A DNA stretch of 64,000 nt, from NCBI GenBank assembly GCA_963715635.1, contig OY970261.1, forward strand, positions 124,001-188,000, given 5' to 3'. The DNA is from JAPKZH01 sp963715635. Lineage in GTDB: Bacteria > Acidobacteriota > Aminicenantia > Aminicenantales > UBA4085. Shown piece after piece: positions 1 to 9,424 of this stretch; position 1 is the first letter of the stretch, and each line of letters opens with the position of its first letter. The position numbers were made by a program, and so were the translations under genes. The notes below the pieces were generated by a model, which was not told where the DNA came from, searched no databases, and saw only the letters and a program-made list of their open reading frames with translations.

Positions 1-2471
1 AATCTTACCGGCTTGGGCTCCTGGACCTTGATCTGAACGTCTTGGCCGCCGGTGCTTCCGCCGTTTCTATCGATATTTTCCAGGCTGTGTATGAATGAAA
101 GGCCATCGGCATCATTCAACGAGAGGCGCGTGTACTTGAAGGGGATCGATTCGGCCGCCTGCAGCCCCTTCTTCCAAAAGTCGGGGATATTTTTATACCC
201 GATGATGGTCCCCAGAATCCCGCCGGCGCTGGCAGGATTGCAGTCGGAATCGTCGCCCGAACGAGCGCTCACGGACAGAGTTTTGCCGAAATCCCCGTCT
301 CCGTACAGAAGCCCGAGCAATACCCAGGCGCAGTTGATCTTGGCGTCGATGTTGAAGCTGGAGAAGACGCCTTCGGGGCAGCCGATGTCCTCCGACCATT
401 TGCGCTGAACCTTAAACCAAGTGTCTTTCCAGTCCTGGGGATTTTCCCTGTGCCAGCGGATGACATCCTGCATGGTCCGGGCGAATGCGCTTTCCGCCGG
501 AATCGCCTTGAGCGCTTCTTCGGTAATGAATTCGACATTTTCGGCGACAAATGCCAGCGCATACATAGCAGCGACGTAAACGCCCCCGTACCACCCGTCT
601 CCGTAGTTCATGATATGCCCGACTCTGTCGCAGAACTCTGCGGCCGTGTTGACCATACCCGGCGACATGAGGCCGGCAAAATCGGCCTCGATCTGGAAGT
701 CGATATCATCGGCATGGGGGTTGTTCAGCCAATGTCCCGATTGAGGGGGAAGGAGGCCTCTCAGGATGTTATAGCGCGCCATCTGGTTGGCGTGCCAGAG
801 CGGGAATTTCGCGGTGGCAAATGCCCGGGCCAGCGTCGCCGAGGAAACGTCGAGGCCTTCCTTCTCGAATGTCTCCATGAAAGTCAGGTCCATATAAATG
901 TCGTCATAGAGCCCTGGATTATTTTTGAAGCTCGAAAGAATGGACGACTCATCCCAGGGGATCGGCTGATAATCCTGGATGAACGTCCCTTGGAACCTGA
1001 ATTCCGTCGGGCCGCCGAAGGAGCATCCGATGGCTTGCCCAGCCCAACCGCCCTTGATCTTGTCTTTTAATATATCCCTGGAGATCGTGACGGTGCCGAC
1101 GGAAAGGACGGAATCCATAAATTTCTTTTTGAATTCATTCTTAAGCTTGGTGAGATGGTCGGCGATGGTTTCTTTCGTTCTGGCGAAGCGGCCGGGAAAT
1201 TCTTTGTCCAACGGTAAAGCTGCATCTTGCACCCGGGCGATAAAGTGGCCGGCCGGGTCTTTCGCATTCGGCTCTCTTAAAAGCGCCTTGAATTTTTCGA
1301 GCACGCAGTTGTAGCCGGTGTTGGTGCTTCCCGAGAGCAAATTCCCCGGATAAAGCTCGACCAGGTCCTTGAGCACCTGCTGCTGGGCACGAGTCTCGGC
1401 CAGATGGATAATCGCCTGGCCGATAGAACGCTCTGGATTATAGGCCCGGGGATTATAGGCGTAGTCGGCACAGGTCAAAAGGGGAATCCGGTTGATTTCA
1501 TTCTGAGGGCAGTGCGGATTGCTCATGTAGCCGTAGGCGACCTCGTCCAAGTCCTGGTCACGACCGGTCACCGGCCCCAGGTGAAGGGCTCCCGTCCGGT
1601 CATTGACCGGGTAATTATCCCAGATAATGATCCGATGCTTGACCGTATTCTTGAATTTTTCGGCGCAGGCCCGGGTGATCCTCAGAGTGACGACGCCGTC
1701 GCCCGTCCAAAAGACGAAGAGGTCCTTGTCCATCACCCGTCCTAGGGCATCCAGATAAAGCTTGGCATCGCCGGCGTCTGCGCAACCCCAGTAATAAACG
1801 GGACAGAAGATGAGCTGGGCCTGCGGATCCTTCTCCCGCAGCCGCCGGGAGAGTTTATTGGCGAGCCCGGCGTGGGCTTCGCCCAGCTTGGCCATGTCCT
1901 GTCCCTTGGTATCGATGTCATCGTAGCTCAGGCTGAACCAATGCACGCCCAGGCCCTGCATCCAGGCGTAGTGCTGCCAGAGGGCCTCAAAATCTTCGGG
2001 GCTGTCATGCTTAAGAGGTCTCTCTGAATAAAGCTGGGGATGCATGGAAAAACAGAAGTGAATTCCCTTTTCTTGACAGGCGCGGACAACCTGCTCCAGG
2101 CCCTTCTTGCGGTCCTCCGGTATGGGCTCCCACCAGCGGTTGATGAATTTTTCCATGTCCGTGAATACGCACGTGTAGCAGCTCATGAGAAAATTCATCT
2201 TGTATTGGGCCAGGGTGGGGATTTCGGCCAGAAATTGTTCCGGCGTCCAGGCCCAGCCCTTCGTGCCGCGGAGCCTAAATTTTGGCTCTGCCTGGCCCTT
2301 GGAGAGGGGGGTCGGAAAGGGGAGGATTTTATCAGGAAGGCTGACCGTAAATTTCGGTTTAGGGGCGTCTTGTTGTTGGGGAGCTTCGGAGAATAAGTGT
2401 CTGCTAGAAATCGAGACCCCAAAAATTGTGACTAAAATGAAGGCAAGCGCATAAATCTGTTTGTTTTTCAT
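1..2471 (-). CDS. GH84-like beta-N-acetylglucosaminidase fused to ADP-ribosylglycohydrolase-like domain (3' end outside window)
   Basis: An uninterrupted frame runs from ATG at 2471 off the left edge (823 codons seen). Residues 1-30 form a signal peptide. Residues about 65-330 look like a GH84 domain: a KMN strand end (91-93), WWEPIPED (113-120), a catalytic-type Asp pair in SYDDID (D184, D185), and WDNYPVND followed by LGP (about 284-300), which matches the WDN..ND signature of that family. GH84 enzymes remove beta-linked GlcNAc by substrate-assisted catalysis. From about residue 467 a second domain begins with KIKGGWAGQAIG and ends with a RSGDDSDCNPASAGG segment, the pattern of the ADP-ribosylglycohydrolase/DraG fold, where the Asp residues hold Mg2+. 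The protein is predicted to be exported. It lies 32 bases downstream of a Na+/solute symporter gene on the same strand, suggesting glycan use. The domain names are by motif only; the substrate of the second domain is unknown. Confidence 0.82.
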   Translation of the reverse strand, partial: MKNKQIYALAFILVTIFGVSISSRHLFSEAPQQQDAPKPKFTVSLPDKILPFPTPLSKGQAEPKFRLRGTKGWAWTPEQFLAEIPTLAQYKMNFLMSCYTCVFTDMEKFINRWWEPIPEDRKKGLEQVVRACQEKGIHFCFSMHPQLYSERPLKHDSPEDFEALWQHYAWMQGLGVHWFSLSYDDIDTKGQDMAKLGEAHAGLANKLSRRLREKDPQAQLIFCPVYYWGCADAGDAKLYLDALGRVMDKDLFVFWTGDGVVTLRITRACAEKFKNTVKHRIIIWDNYPVNDRTGALHLGPVTGRDQDLDEVAYGYMSNPHCPQNEINRIPLLTCADYAYNPRAYNPERSIGQAIIHLAETRAQQQVLKDLVELYPGNLLSGSTNTGYNCVLEKFKALLREPNAKDPAGHFIARVQDAALPLDKEFPGRFARTKETIADHLTKLKNEFKKKFMDSVLSVGTVTISRDILKDKIKGGWAGQAIGCSFGGPTEFRFQGTFIQDYQPIPWDESSILSSFKNNPGLYDDIYMDLTFMETFEKEGLDVSSATLARAFATAKFPLWHANQMARYNILRGLLPPQSGHWLNNPHADDIDFQIEADFAGLMSPGMVNTAAEFCDRVGHIMNYGDGWYGGVYVAAMYALAFVAENVEFITEEALKAIPAESAFARTMQDVIRWHRENPQDWKDTWFKVQRKWSEDIGCPEGVFSSFNIDAKINCAWVLLGLLYGDGDFGKTLSVSARSGDDSDCNPASAGGILGTIIGYKNIPDFWKKGLQAAESIPFKYTRLSLNDADGLSFIHSLENIDRNGGSTGGQDVQIKVQEPKPVR

Positions 2472-2503
2472 GAACTGTCTCCTCCATTCAGCCCAAATAA
2501 CAA

Positions 2504-4243
2504 TTAAACCAAAATCCGCCGGATCAGCCAGTAGCCGAAGCCGACGGCCGCGATCATTCCCCCGCCGAAGACGCCCCAAGCACCGGCGAACATGGAATTT
2601 GTCGCCAAGACAAGGCCGAAGCAGGCGGCAATACCGACGGCGCAATCAAACATCAAATGTCCGAAGGACGGGTCTCCGCCTTGGATCAGATGGGCCTTTT
2701 CGCGAATCGGCTTCCAGAGGCCCGGGGGCCGGCACCGCTCATAAAACCTGAGAAGCGTTTCCGTGGACTCGGGAGGCGTGAGCAAAGCGACCACAATCAA
2801 AGTCACATTGCTAATAAGAAAAAGAAGCCCCGTTCCTTGCCAGAGAGGCTTGTTTTGGAAGCCCAGGATGAACCAGAAAAGAATCGAGAGAGGCAGCCCC
2901 AGGACAATGGCCGCGATCTCCCCCCAGACGTTAAAGCGCCACCAGAAAAACCTGAGCCAGGAGAGGGGGAGGATGAAGATCACCATGACCGAGTTAATGA
3001 ATAAAAACCAGCTGACCATGCCCTTGACGTAAAATATGGCGACTAGGGCGGCCAAGATGAAAAGCAGCAGCGTCGCCACCCGGGAGGTAAGGACCTGGCC
3101 CCGGGGAGATTCGTGAGGCCGGAGCGGCCTGTAAAAATCATTGATGACAAGACTCGATCCCCAGTTGATGAGGGAGCTCAAGGTAGACATAAAAGCGGCT
3201 GCCTCGGAAGCGACGAGGACGCCGATGAAACCGGCCGGGAGGCGAGAGGCGTTGATCAGTTCCCCCCAGGCATAGGCCGGGTCGGCGATTAGCTTCATTC
3301 CGGCCGGCACCGGACCGGCCTGTTGTAAGAGGTCCCGGGTCCAAAACAGCGAAAGGGCGACGACGCCGAGACCGATCAAGGGGATAGTTCGCAGGGATAG
3401 GGCGAGGAAGGAATTGAACAGCTGGCCGCCTATGGCGTGCCTTTCATTCTTGGCACCCATGAAACGCTGGGCCGTCATGCCTTCGCCGGCCGTCGGCGAT
3501 CCGGCGAAGAACAGCCCTTGAAGAACCAGCATGGCGACAGTCAGGGCCGGAATGAGCGAAGTCGGAGGGACCTGTTGAAAGGCGTCGGGCCGGACGAATC
3601 GAATTTTTTCGACAATAGCCGGCCAGCCTCCGTGCCGGGGAACGATCATAAAATAGAACGCCAGGCTGCCGACAAGTAGAATAGCGAACTGCACGACATC
3701 GGTGAAGACAACACCCATCAGGCCGCCGAAGACCGTGTATATCATGGTCACGCCGCCAAAAATGAGCAAGATCTGAGCCTCTGTCAACGGAACAAGGGGA
3801 GCAATAGTTTTGGCAAAAAATCCGGTTATATAGCCGATGATGATGACCGCATAGGAAAACAGCAGCAGGGCATATATTTTCCGGGCAAAATGGCTGGCAT
3901 TTCCCCCGTAGCGCAGGGTAATCAGCTCGGCCGTCGTGACGATCTGCATCCGGCGCCACATCCGTGCCCAAATGATGGCCACCAGCGGCATCCAGATGAT
4001 CCAGGAGGCCCACCACATCCAATTGCCGGCGAGCCCGAAGACAAGCACCAGCATGACGAACCCGCCGTTCCCCGATTGGTAGGTGGCCGTGTTGGACAGC
4101 CCGATGGCCCACCAGGGAAGGCTCCGGTTTCCGGTGAAATACCCCGTCGCGCCCTGCTTACCAGCCTTCTTGGTGAAATACAGGCCGACGCTCAGGGAAA
4201 TGAGACAGAGGAAAATAACGACGACCCAATCCTTCAATCCCAC
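2504..4243 (-). CDS. Sodium:solute symporter (SSS family)
   Basis: The 579-aa product is a polytopic membrane protein with about 13-14 hydrophobic segments. It starts MGLKDWVVVIFLCLISLSVG and contains the early GYFTGNRSLPWWAIG segment and the NTATYQSGNG stretch of the SSS/SLC5 family, which couples uptake of sugars, amino acids or vitamins to Na+. Length and N-terminal organisation fit the sugar/sialate branch better than the shorter PutP type, but the substrate cannot be read from sequence. It is the first gene of a two-gene minus-strand unit with the GH84 fusion gene, so an amino-sugar or related glycan product is the natural guess. Confidence 0.85.
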   Translation of the reverse strand: MGLKDWVVVIFLCLISLSVGLYFTKKAGKQGATGYFTGNRSLPWWAIGLSNTATYQSGNGGFVMLVLVFGLAGNWMWWASWIIWMPLVAIIWARMWRRMQIVTTAELITLRYGGNASHFARKIYALLLFSYAVIIIGYITGFFAKTIAPLVPLTEAQILLIFGGVTMIYTVFGGLMGVVFTDVVQFAILLVGSLAFYFMIVPRHGGWPAIVEKIRFVRPDAFQQVPPTSLIPALTVAMLVLQGLFFAGSPTAGEGMTAQRFMGAKNERHAIGGQLFNSFLALSLRTIPLIGLGVVALSLFWTRDLLQQAGPVPAGMKLIADPAYAWGELINASRLPAGFIGVLVASEAAAFMSTLSSLINWGSSLVINDFYRPLRPHESPRGQVLTSRVATLLLFILAALVAIFYVKGMVSWFLFINSVMVIFILPLSWLRFFWWRFNVWGEIAAIVLGLPLSILFWFILGFQNKPLWQGTGLLFLISNVTLIVVALLTPPESTETLLRFYERCRPPGLWKPIREKAHLIQGGDPSFGHLMFDCAVGIAACFGLVLATNSMFAGAWGVFGGGMIAAVGFGYWLIRRILV

Positions 4244-4335
4244 GGGAGAACAGTATCAAGATGAATGCAAATTGTCAAAGAAGGACGTTCGAATTCTTAG
4301 CTTGGCGAGCGGCATACTCCGAGCCATTTTTCTTA

Positions 4336-4364
4336 TTGACTTAGGCCCGAAATTTCGCTATTAT
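4336..4364 (+). promoter_or_regulatory. Sigma-70-type promoter of the rpsP operon
   Basis: TTGACT at 4336-4341 and TATTAT at 4359-4364 are separated by 17 bases, near-consensus for a housekeeping promoter, and lie 35 bases upstream of rpsP. Confidence 0.7.
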
Positions 4365-4398
4365 CTTAATTCATTTCAATAGAATGGATTAACCTATC

Positions 4399-4671
4399 AT
4401 GATTTCAATGCGTTTGATGAGATTTGGTGCAAAGAACAGGCCTTCCTATCGGATTGTCGTCATGGACTCGAAGAAGCCTCGAAAAAGCCGAGCCAAGGAC
4501 TTCATCGGCCATTATAACCCGCTCAAGGAGCCTCCGGAAATTCATATCGATCTGGATAAAGCCAAATTTTGGCTGGCAAGAGGCGCAAAGGCGTCCCAGA
4601 CAGTCCAGTCTCTTTTGCGTTCGGTTTCCACGCCATCAAAACTTTCCAATTTACAAAACTCTAAGTCTTAA
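4399..4671 (+). CDS. rpsP: 30S ribosomal protein S16
   Basis: The 90-aa product begins MISMRLMRFGAKNRPSYRIV, the classic bS16 N-terminus, and contains the IGHYNPL motif. bS16 is an early-assembling small-subunit protein. The ATG at 4399 gives a normal N-terminus; a second ATG three codons in is also possible, and there is little Shine-Dalgarno before either. It leads the operon rpsP-khpA-rimM-trmD-rplS-rnhB, the standard order in many bacteria, behind a strong promoter. Confidence 0.96.
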   Translation: MISMRLMRFGAKNRPSYRIVVMDSKKPRKSRAKDFIGHYNPLKEPPEIHIDLDKAKFWLARGAKASQTVQSLLRSVSTPSKLSNLQNSKS

Positions 4672-4682
4672 AGGAGGTTACA

Positions 4683-4919
4683 GTGAAAGAGCTCGTAGAA
4701 TTGATTGCCAAAGCCCTAGTCGACCAGCCGGAGAAAGTGCAGGTGTCCCAGCTCGAAGGGGAACAGACCACGATCCTGGAACTCAAGGTTGCGCCTGAAG
4801 ATCTGGGTAAAGTGATCGGAAAGCAGGGCAGAACGGCCCGGGCCATCCGCATCATCCTTGGTGCAGCCGGCATGAAGCTGAAGAGGAGATTCAACCTCGA
4901 GATTATCGAGAAAGGCTGA
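4683..4919 (+). CDS. khpA: KH-domain RNA-binding protein KhpA
   Basis: This 78-aa single KH domain carries the nucleic-acid-binding loop GKVIGKQGRTARAIR (GXXG = GKQG). KhpA proteins bind RNA broadly and act with KhpB in RNA regulation and cell-elongation control. The start is GTG at 4683, fixed by a strong AAGGAGG eight bases upstream. It sits between rpsP and rimM, its usual place. Confidence 0.93.
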   Translation: MKELVELIAKALVDQPEKVQVSQLEGEQTTILELKVAPEDLGKVIGKQGRTARAIRIILGAAGMKLKRRFNLEIIEKG

Positions 4920-4920
4920 T

Positions 4921-5432
4921 TTGCAGAGCATCGGGAAAGTTCAACGAAGCCAGGGGAACAAAGGGGAGCTCAAGGTTAAGCTGTATGTCGAGGTTTCGCC
5001 CGGGGCTTTTTTTTTAAGGTTTATCTGAAAGGACGCGGGGGCCTTCGAGAGTTCGATGTCGAGGCCCTTTATGCCCATAAAAGCTTTCACGTTCTCAAAC
5101 TCAAGGGGATAGATTCCCTGCCCCAGGCGGACGCGTTGAGCGGCGCGGACATTCTTGTTTCGGAGGAAAATCTCAAGCCTCTCGAGGAAGGACGGTACTA
5201 TTCCTCCGAGCTCGTCGGCTGCAGCGTTTTCACGAAGACGCACGAGACGGTCGGGATCGTCAAGGACGTTTGGACGATCGGAGAGTCGGTCCTCTTGGTC
5301 GTTGAGCGTGACCGGAATGGGAAAGAAATTCTCATCCCTTTCAGTGAGGCCATCTGTCCGGAGGTGGATCGAGCCCGGAAAACGATCGTGATCGACCCTC
5401 CCGACGGCCTTTTAGACTTGAATGAGATTTGA
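4921..5432 (+). CDS. rimM: Ribosome maturation factor RimM, interrupted by a -1 frame change
   Basis: RimM assists 30S head assembly by binding uS19. The first part starts at TTG 4921 (LQSIGKVQRSQGNKGELKVK) and runs into a T9 run at 5007-5015. Read straight on, it stops at 5026-5028. Shifting back one base in the T run continues into KVYLKGRGGLREFDVEALY and the C-terminal PRC domain, ending LLDLNEI at 5432. Together the halves give a normal RimM of about 170 aa. The frame change sits on U UUU UUA (5010-5016), in the correct phase for -1 slippage. It may be a homopolymer sequencing error, slippage, or a real lesion; the gene is essential-like and both halves look well conserved. The end overlaps trmD by 11 bases. 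Confidence 0.8.
5010..5016 (+). other. Slippery heptamer U UUU UUA inside rimM
   Basis: The heptamer T TTT TTA lies in the zero frame of the 5' half of rimM (codons TTT 5011-5013 and TTA 5014-5016), and a -1 slip joins exactly the frame of the 3' half. A 9-bp hairpin with one bulge (5039-5048 with 5059-5067) lies downstream, but 22 bases away, farther than usual for a frameshift stimulator. Confidence 0.5.
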
Positions 5433-6159
5433 TATAATCACTATCTTCCCTGAAATGTTTGAAGCCGTTTTTTCAGGGGGAGTTTTAAAAAGAGCGCTTC
5501 AGAAAGGCTTGATCGAGATTCAAGTGCACAATTTGCGAGATTTTACTACGGATAAGCACCGGCGGGTGGATGACCGCCCCTATGGGGGAGAAGAGGGCAT
5601 GGTCTTCAAACCCGAGCCGATTTTTTCCGCTGTCGAACACGTACGCAAATCCCTGCAGACCCCTGTTTACCTCCTCTCCCCCCAGGGACGGAAGCTGGAT
5701 TTCCGCCTGGCCCAGGAGATGGCCCGCCGTTCCCAGGTCATCCTCATCTGCGGGCGCTATGAGGGCGTCGATGAGCGGGTGAGCGAACATCTTGCGACAG
5801 ATGAGATTTCCATCGGCGATTATGTTTTGTCTGGAGGGGAGCTGGCAGCCATGGTGGTTGTCGATGCCGCGGCCCGGCTTGTCCCCGGTGTCGTGGGCAA
5901 GGAAGAATCGGTCAGGCATGATTCTTTTTTTGAGGGGCGGCTGGATTATCCCCAGTATACCAGGCCCCGGGATTTTCGAGGGATGAAAGTCCCCCAGGTT
6001 CTTTTCTCCGGAGACCATAAAAAGATCGAGGCCTGGCGCCGGAAGAAAGCGCTGGAAAAAACATGCCTGCGCCGGCCCGACCTCCTGGGCCATCGAGCGC
6101 CCTCTCCGGAGGAAAAGACAATGTTGGACCAAATCCAAAACGAGAGGAACAAACGATGA
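5422..6159 (+). CDS. trmD: tRNA (guanine-N1-)-methyltransferase
   Basis: TrmD makes m1G37 in tRNAs using AdoMet and prevents frameshifting. The 245-aa product starts MRFDIITIFPEMFEAVFSGG and has DDRPYGGEEGMV, ILICGRYEGVDERV and SIGDYVLSGGELAAMVVVDA, the trefoil-knot AdoMet site of the SPOUT family. The ATG at 5422 lies inside the end of rimM, and its stop overlaps the rplS start by four bases (ATGA), so translation is probably coupled along the operon. Confidence 0.97.
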   Translation: MRFDIITIFPEMFEAVFSGGVLKRALQKGLIEIQVHNLRDFTTDKHRRVDDRPYGGEEGMVFKPEPIFSAVEHVRKSLQTPVYLLSPQGRKLDFRLAQEMARRSQVILICGRYEGVDERVSEHLATDEISIGDYVLSGGELAAMVVVDAAARLVPGVVGKEESVRHDSFFEGRLDYPQYTRPRDFRGMKVPQVLFSGDHKKIEAWRRKKALEKTCLRRPDLLGHRAPSPEEKTMLDQIQNERNKR

Positions 6160-6497
6160 GCTTGATCCAATTAGTGGAAGACAAACACATGAAAAAAGAT
6201 GTCGAACTCTTCGGCGTGGGGGACACGGTCAAAGTGCATGTCATTATCAAAGAAGGGGACAAGGAACGCATCCAGGTCTATCAGGGAGATGTGATCGCCA
6301 GGCGGGGAACCGGTCTGAGCACGACCTTCACCGTCCGGAAGATCTCGTTCGGCATCGGTGTCGAGCGGGTCTTCCCCGTGCATTCCAAGGCCATTAAGAA
6401 GATCGAAGTGGTCCGGAAGGGGAAAGTCCGTCGGGCCAAATTGTATTATCTGAGGAACCTGAAAGGAAAAGCGGCCCGGCTCCGGGAAGAAAAATAA
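6156..6497 (+). CDS. rplS: 50S ribosomal protein L19
   Basis: The 113-aa product starts MSLIQLVEDKHMKKDV and carries GDTVKVHVIIKEGDKERIQ and RRAKLYYLRNLKGKAARL, characteristic of bL19 at the subunit interface. The frame is open farther upstream, but the ATG at 6156 overlapping the trmD stop gives the family-typical N-terminus. Confidence 0.96.
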   Translation: MSLIQLVEDKHMKKDVELFGVGDTVKVHVIIKEGDKERIQVYQGDVIARRGTGLSTTFTVRKISFGIGVERVFPVHSKAIKKIEVVRKGKVRRAKLYYLRNLKGKAARLREEK

Positions 6498-6506
6498 AAG
6501 GCCAAC

Positions 6507-7121
6507 GTGCCCGATTTTGAGATCGAGAAGCGCTTCTTAAAACAAGGCTATCGATCTATCGCGGGGGTGGATGAAGTCGGTCGGGGAGCCCTGTGCGGCC
6601 CCGTCGTGGCCGTCAGCCTGGTCTTCCCGCCCGCGCTGGTCCAGGGACGGTCCCCCGCCTGGCTCCGGCAGGCCAACGACTCCAAGCTTCTGACTCCCAA
6701 GAAACGGCAAGAGCTCCTGCCGTTCATCCTGGCCGATGCCGAGTCCATCGGCGTTGGGCTTTGCTCGAACGTCGAGGTCGACCAAATCAATGTCTATTGG
6801 GCATCCCTCCAAGCCATGCGGCGGGCCGTGGAGCAGATGCCCCTCCGTCCGGACGTCCTGCTTGTCGATGGATTTGAGCTCAAGGATGTCCCCTTTGTCC
6901 AACAAGGCATTCCCCAGGGAGATCGAAAAAGCTATTCGATCGCTGCAGCTTCGATTGTGGCAAAAGTCCTCCGGGACGAGATGATGGCTCGCTGTGATCT
7001 CATTTTTTCAGGGTATTCGTTCGACAAAAATAAAGGGTATGGCACCCAGGAGCATTACCGAGCCCTGCAAAAATATGGCCAAACCTCTTTTCATCGACAG
7101 AGTTTTCATTTAAAATCTTAG
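6507..7121 (+). CDS. rnhB: Ribonuclease HII
   Basis: The 204-aa product cleaves RNA in RNA-DNA hybrids and removes misincorporated ribonucleotides. It has the family signature GVDEVGRGALCGPVVA with D22 and E23 as metal ligands, the LLVDGF strand, SYSIAAASIVAKVLRD and the C-terminal GYSFDKNKGYGTQEH. The start is GTG at 6507, nine bases after rplS, completing the usual trmD-rplS-rnhB order. Confidence 0.96.
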   Translation: MPDFEIEKRFLKQGYRSIAGVDEVGRGALCGPVVAVSLVFPPALVQGRSPAWLRQANDSKLLTPKKRQELLPFILADAESIGVGLCSNVEVDQINVYWASLQAMRRAVEQMPLRPDVLLVDGFELKDVPFVQQGIPQGDRKSYSIAAASIVAKVLRDEMMARCDLIFSGYSFDKNKGYGTQEHYRALQKYGQTSFHRQSFHLKS

Positions 7122-7131
7122 GAAAAGGGCA

Positions 7132-9379
7132 ATGAGCGAAAAAGGCGAGCGGATCAGGATCATCGAGGCCGCCGAGAAGAAGGTCAAGAGCGGCAAGCTC
7201 CAGGAGGCCATTGCCGAATACCGGAAGCTGCTCCAGGGCGGCGGCCCGGACGTCCCCATCAACAATATCATCGGGGACCTCTACGTCCAGCTCGGCCAGA
7301 TCGATGCCGCCATTAAAATATTCCAGGCCAACATCGCTTATTTGGAAAAGAAGGGCGCCTATTCCCAGGCCCTGGCCATCTGCAAGAAAATTAACAAGCT
7401 GAACCCGGCCGATACCGAGCTGACGGTCAAACTGGGCGACCTCTACAGCCACCTGGGTTTCGCCGCCGAAGCCAGGACCGAATATTTTCGGGCGGCGGAA
7501 GAGCTCGAGCAGAAGCAGGATACCGAGAGCCTAATCGCCCTCTACGACAAGTTGACCAAGCTTGAGCGGGGGGATATCGAACCGCGGCTGAGGCTGGGCT
7601 CTCTGTATGTGAAAAAAGGAATGGCGGACAAAGCCGTGGCCGAGCTCAATGACGCGGCCGAATGGCTGTTCGTGACGAACGACTTCAAGCAGGCGGAGAA
7701 GATCCTGGAAGAAGCCAGGCAGCTCGTAGACAGCGATCCCCGCAGCTTGGCCAATCTCGTCCGCATTTATCGCAAGGACCGCCGGATCAAGGATGCCATC
7801 AAGCTTGTCGAGCACGGTCATCTCAAGAATCTCGAAAACCAGGACCTCCTGACCCTTCTGGCCAACCTCTATATGGAGAACAAGGATTATCAGAAGGCCG
7901 GGAATATTTTTAATCGATTCCTGGAAGAGGATCCGGACAATGTGGATGTGCGCGCCAAGCTGGGATTCATCGAAATCCAAAAAGGCGAGCTCGACAAGGC
8001 TTATGACGTTCCTGGAGCCGATTGTCATCACGCTCATAGGAAAAAATAGGGAAGACCGGGCCGTCGGCCTTCTCGGCCTCATCTTGATGACCGGCCAGAT
8101 GCACGTCCCCAGTCTGGAAAGGCTGGCTTCCATCTATAAGAACACGGTCCAGAATAAGAACCTCGAGATTGTGGACAGGATACTGCTCGAAGAATACCGG
8201 CAGGCCAAGCTCGAAGACAAACGGCTCTTGGTCCTGCAGGAACTCGTCGACCTCAACCCGCAAGACCCCGCACTCCAAAAAGAGTACGACAAGAGCGTGG
8301 CCAAGGAGCTCCAGCAGGCGGAAGAGGACAAAATCGAAGAACGGCTCTCGTTGCTTTCCGAAGAGGACCGGGACATCATCCAGACCAACTTGGCCAAGGC
8401 CGAGGTGTACTTGCAGCAGGGCCTGGTCCGCAACGCGCGACGGATCCTGGAGAACCTGGACCTCCTCTACCCGGAGGAGCCGAGAATTCAACAGCAGTTG
8501 GAGCTTCTTCAAAAAGCCAGGCCGTCTGTCGGGGACGAAGAGATTCCCCTGATCATCGAACAAGTGACTTCCCAAGAAAGAGAAAAGGAAGTGAAGATCG
8601 AGGAACCACCCCAGGGGCAAGAGCCTTGGGCAACCGTCGAATCGATGGGCATGCCGGAACCCGTCGTTCCCGAGCCCGTCGTGGTGGAGGCCGCGTCCCC
8701 AGAGCCCGCGGCGGCCGCGGAGCCTGCGGAGACGGCACACATCGAGATAACGGAAGAGGTGGCGGAAACGGGAGAAAAAGTGACCGCGGCGGAGATCTTC
8801 GCCGAAACCGATATCATCCCGGTCGCCGCGCCCGCGGCCAGGCCCAAAGCCTTTTATAACCTGGAAGACCGGATCAACGAAGAGCTGGACGTCCTCGAAT
8901 CGGTCTTCTATAAGCAGATCAAAGAAAAGGCCGGCATGATTGAAAAAGAGCTTTCGGACATCGTGGTCGATTTCCGGAGGCATGTCGAAGAGAAGATCGA
9001 CAAGCAAAACTACGAGGCGCGCTACAGCCTGGGGATTGCCTTTATGGAACAGGGCCTGAACGACGAGGCCCTCGAGGAGTTCAAGCTGGCCGCCCTAGAC
9101 CCCGAGCGGACTGTCGACTGTTTTTCCTTGATCAGCCGTTGTTACAAAAAGAAGAAGAACCTTCCGGAGGCATTGCGCTGGATGGAACAGGCCTTCGAGA
9201 TGACCCAAAAGGGGTCGGAACAGTACTTCGTCCTCACCTATGACCTGGCCATCCTGTATGAGGATATGAACGAAAACCAAAAGGCCATCAGCCTCTATCG
9301 CGAAGTGAAGGCCTGGAACCCGAAACACAGAAACGTGGCCAAGCGCTTAAAGATCTTGGAGAAGATCTTGGCGGATTAA
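7132..9379 (+). CDS. Tetratricopeptide-repeat protein, interrupted by a +1 frame change
   Basis: The first frame (ATG 7132) encodes about 290 aa of TPR helices and then drifts into an unrelated tail ending at 8049. The second frame, open through to 9379, resumes as FLEPIVITLIGKNREDRAVG and carries more helical repeats, an Ala/Pro/Glu-rich linker (about 8610-8840) and a C-terminal TPR block with coiled-coil character. Joining them near 8004-8010 (GAC G TTC CTG) gives one protein of about 745 aa. TPR proteins act as interaction scaffolds; no enzymatic motif is visible and no signal peptide is seen. It follows rnhB by ten bases. The break could be an extra G in the assembly or a true mutation. 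Confidence 0.75.
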
Positions 9380-9424
9380 ATCGGGGGGGATACTTCCGAG
9401 GGAGCCCAGCCCAGAGGGGCTTGT

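Noticed and set aside
5039..5067. Hairpin downstream of the rimM slippery site as a frameshift stimulator
   Set aside because: It forms 9 base pairs with a bulge but begins 22 bases after the heptamer, too far for a standard stimulator, so it cannot be used as evidence for programmed frameshifting.
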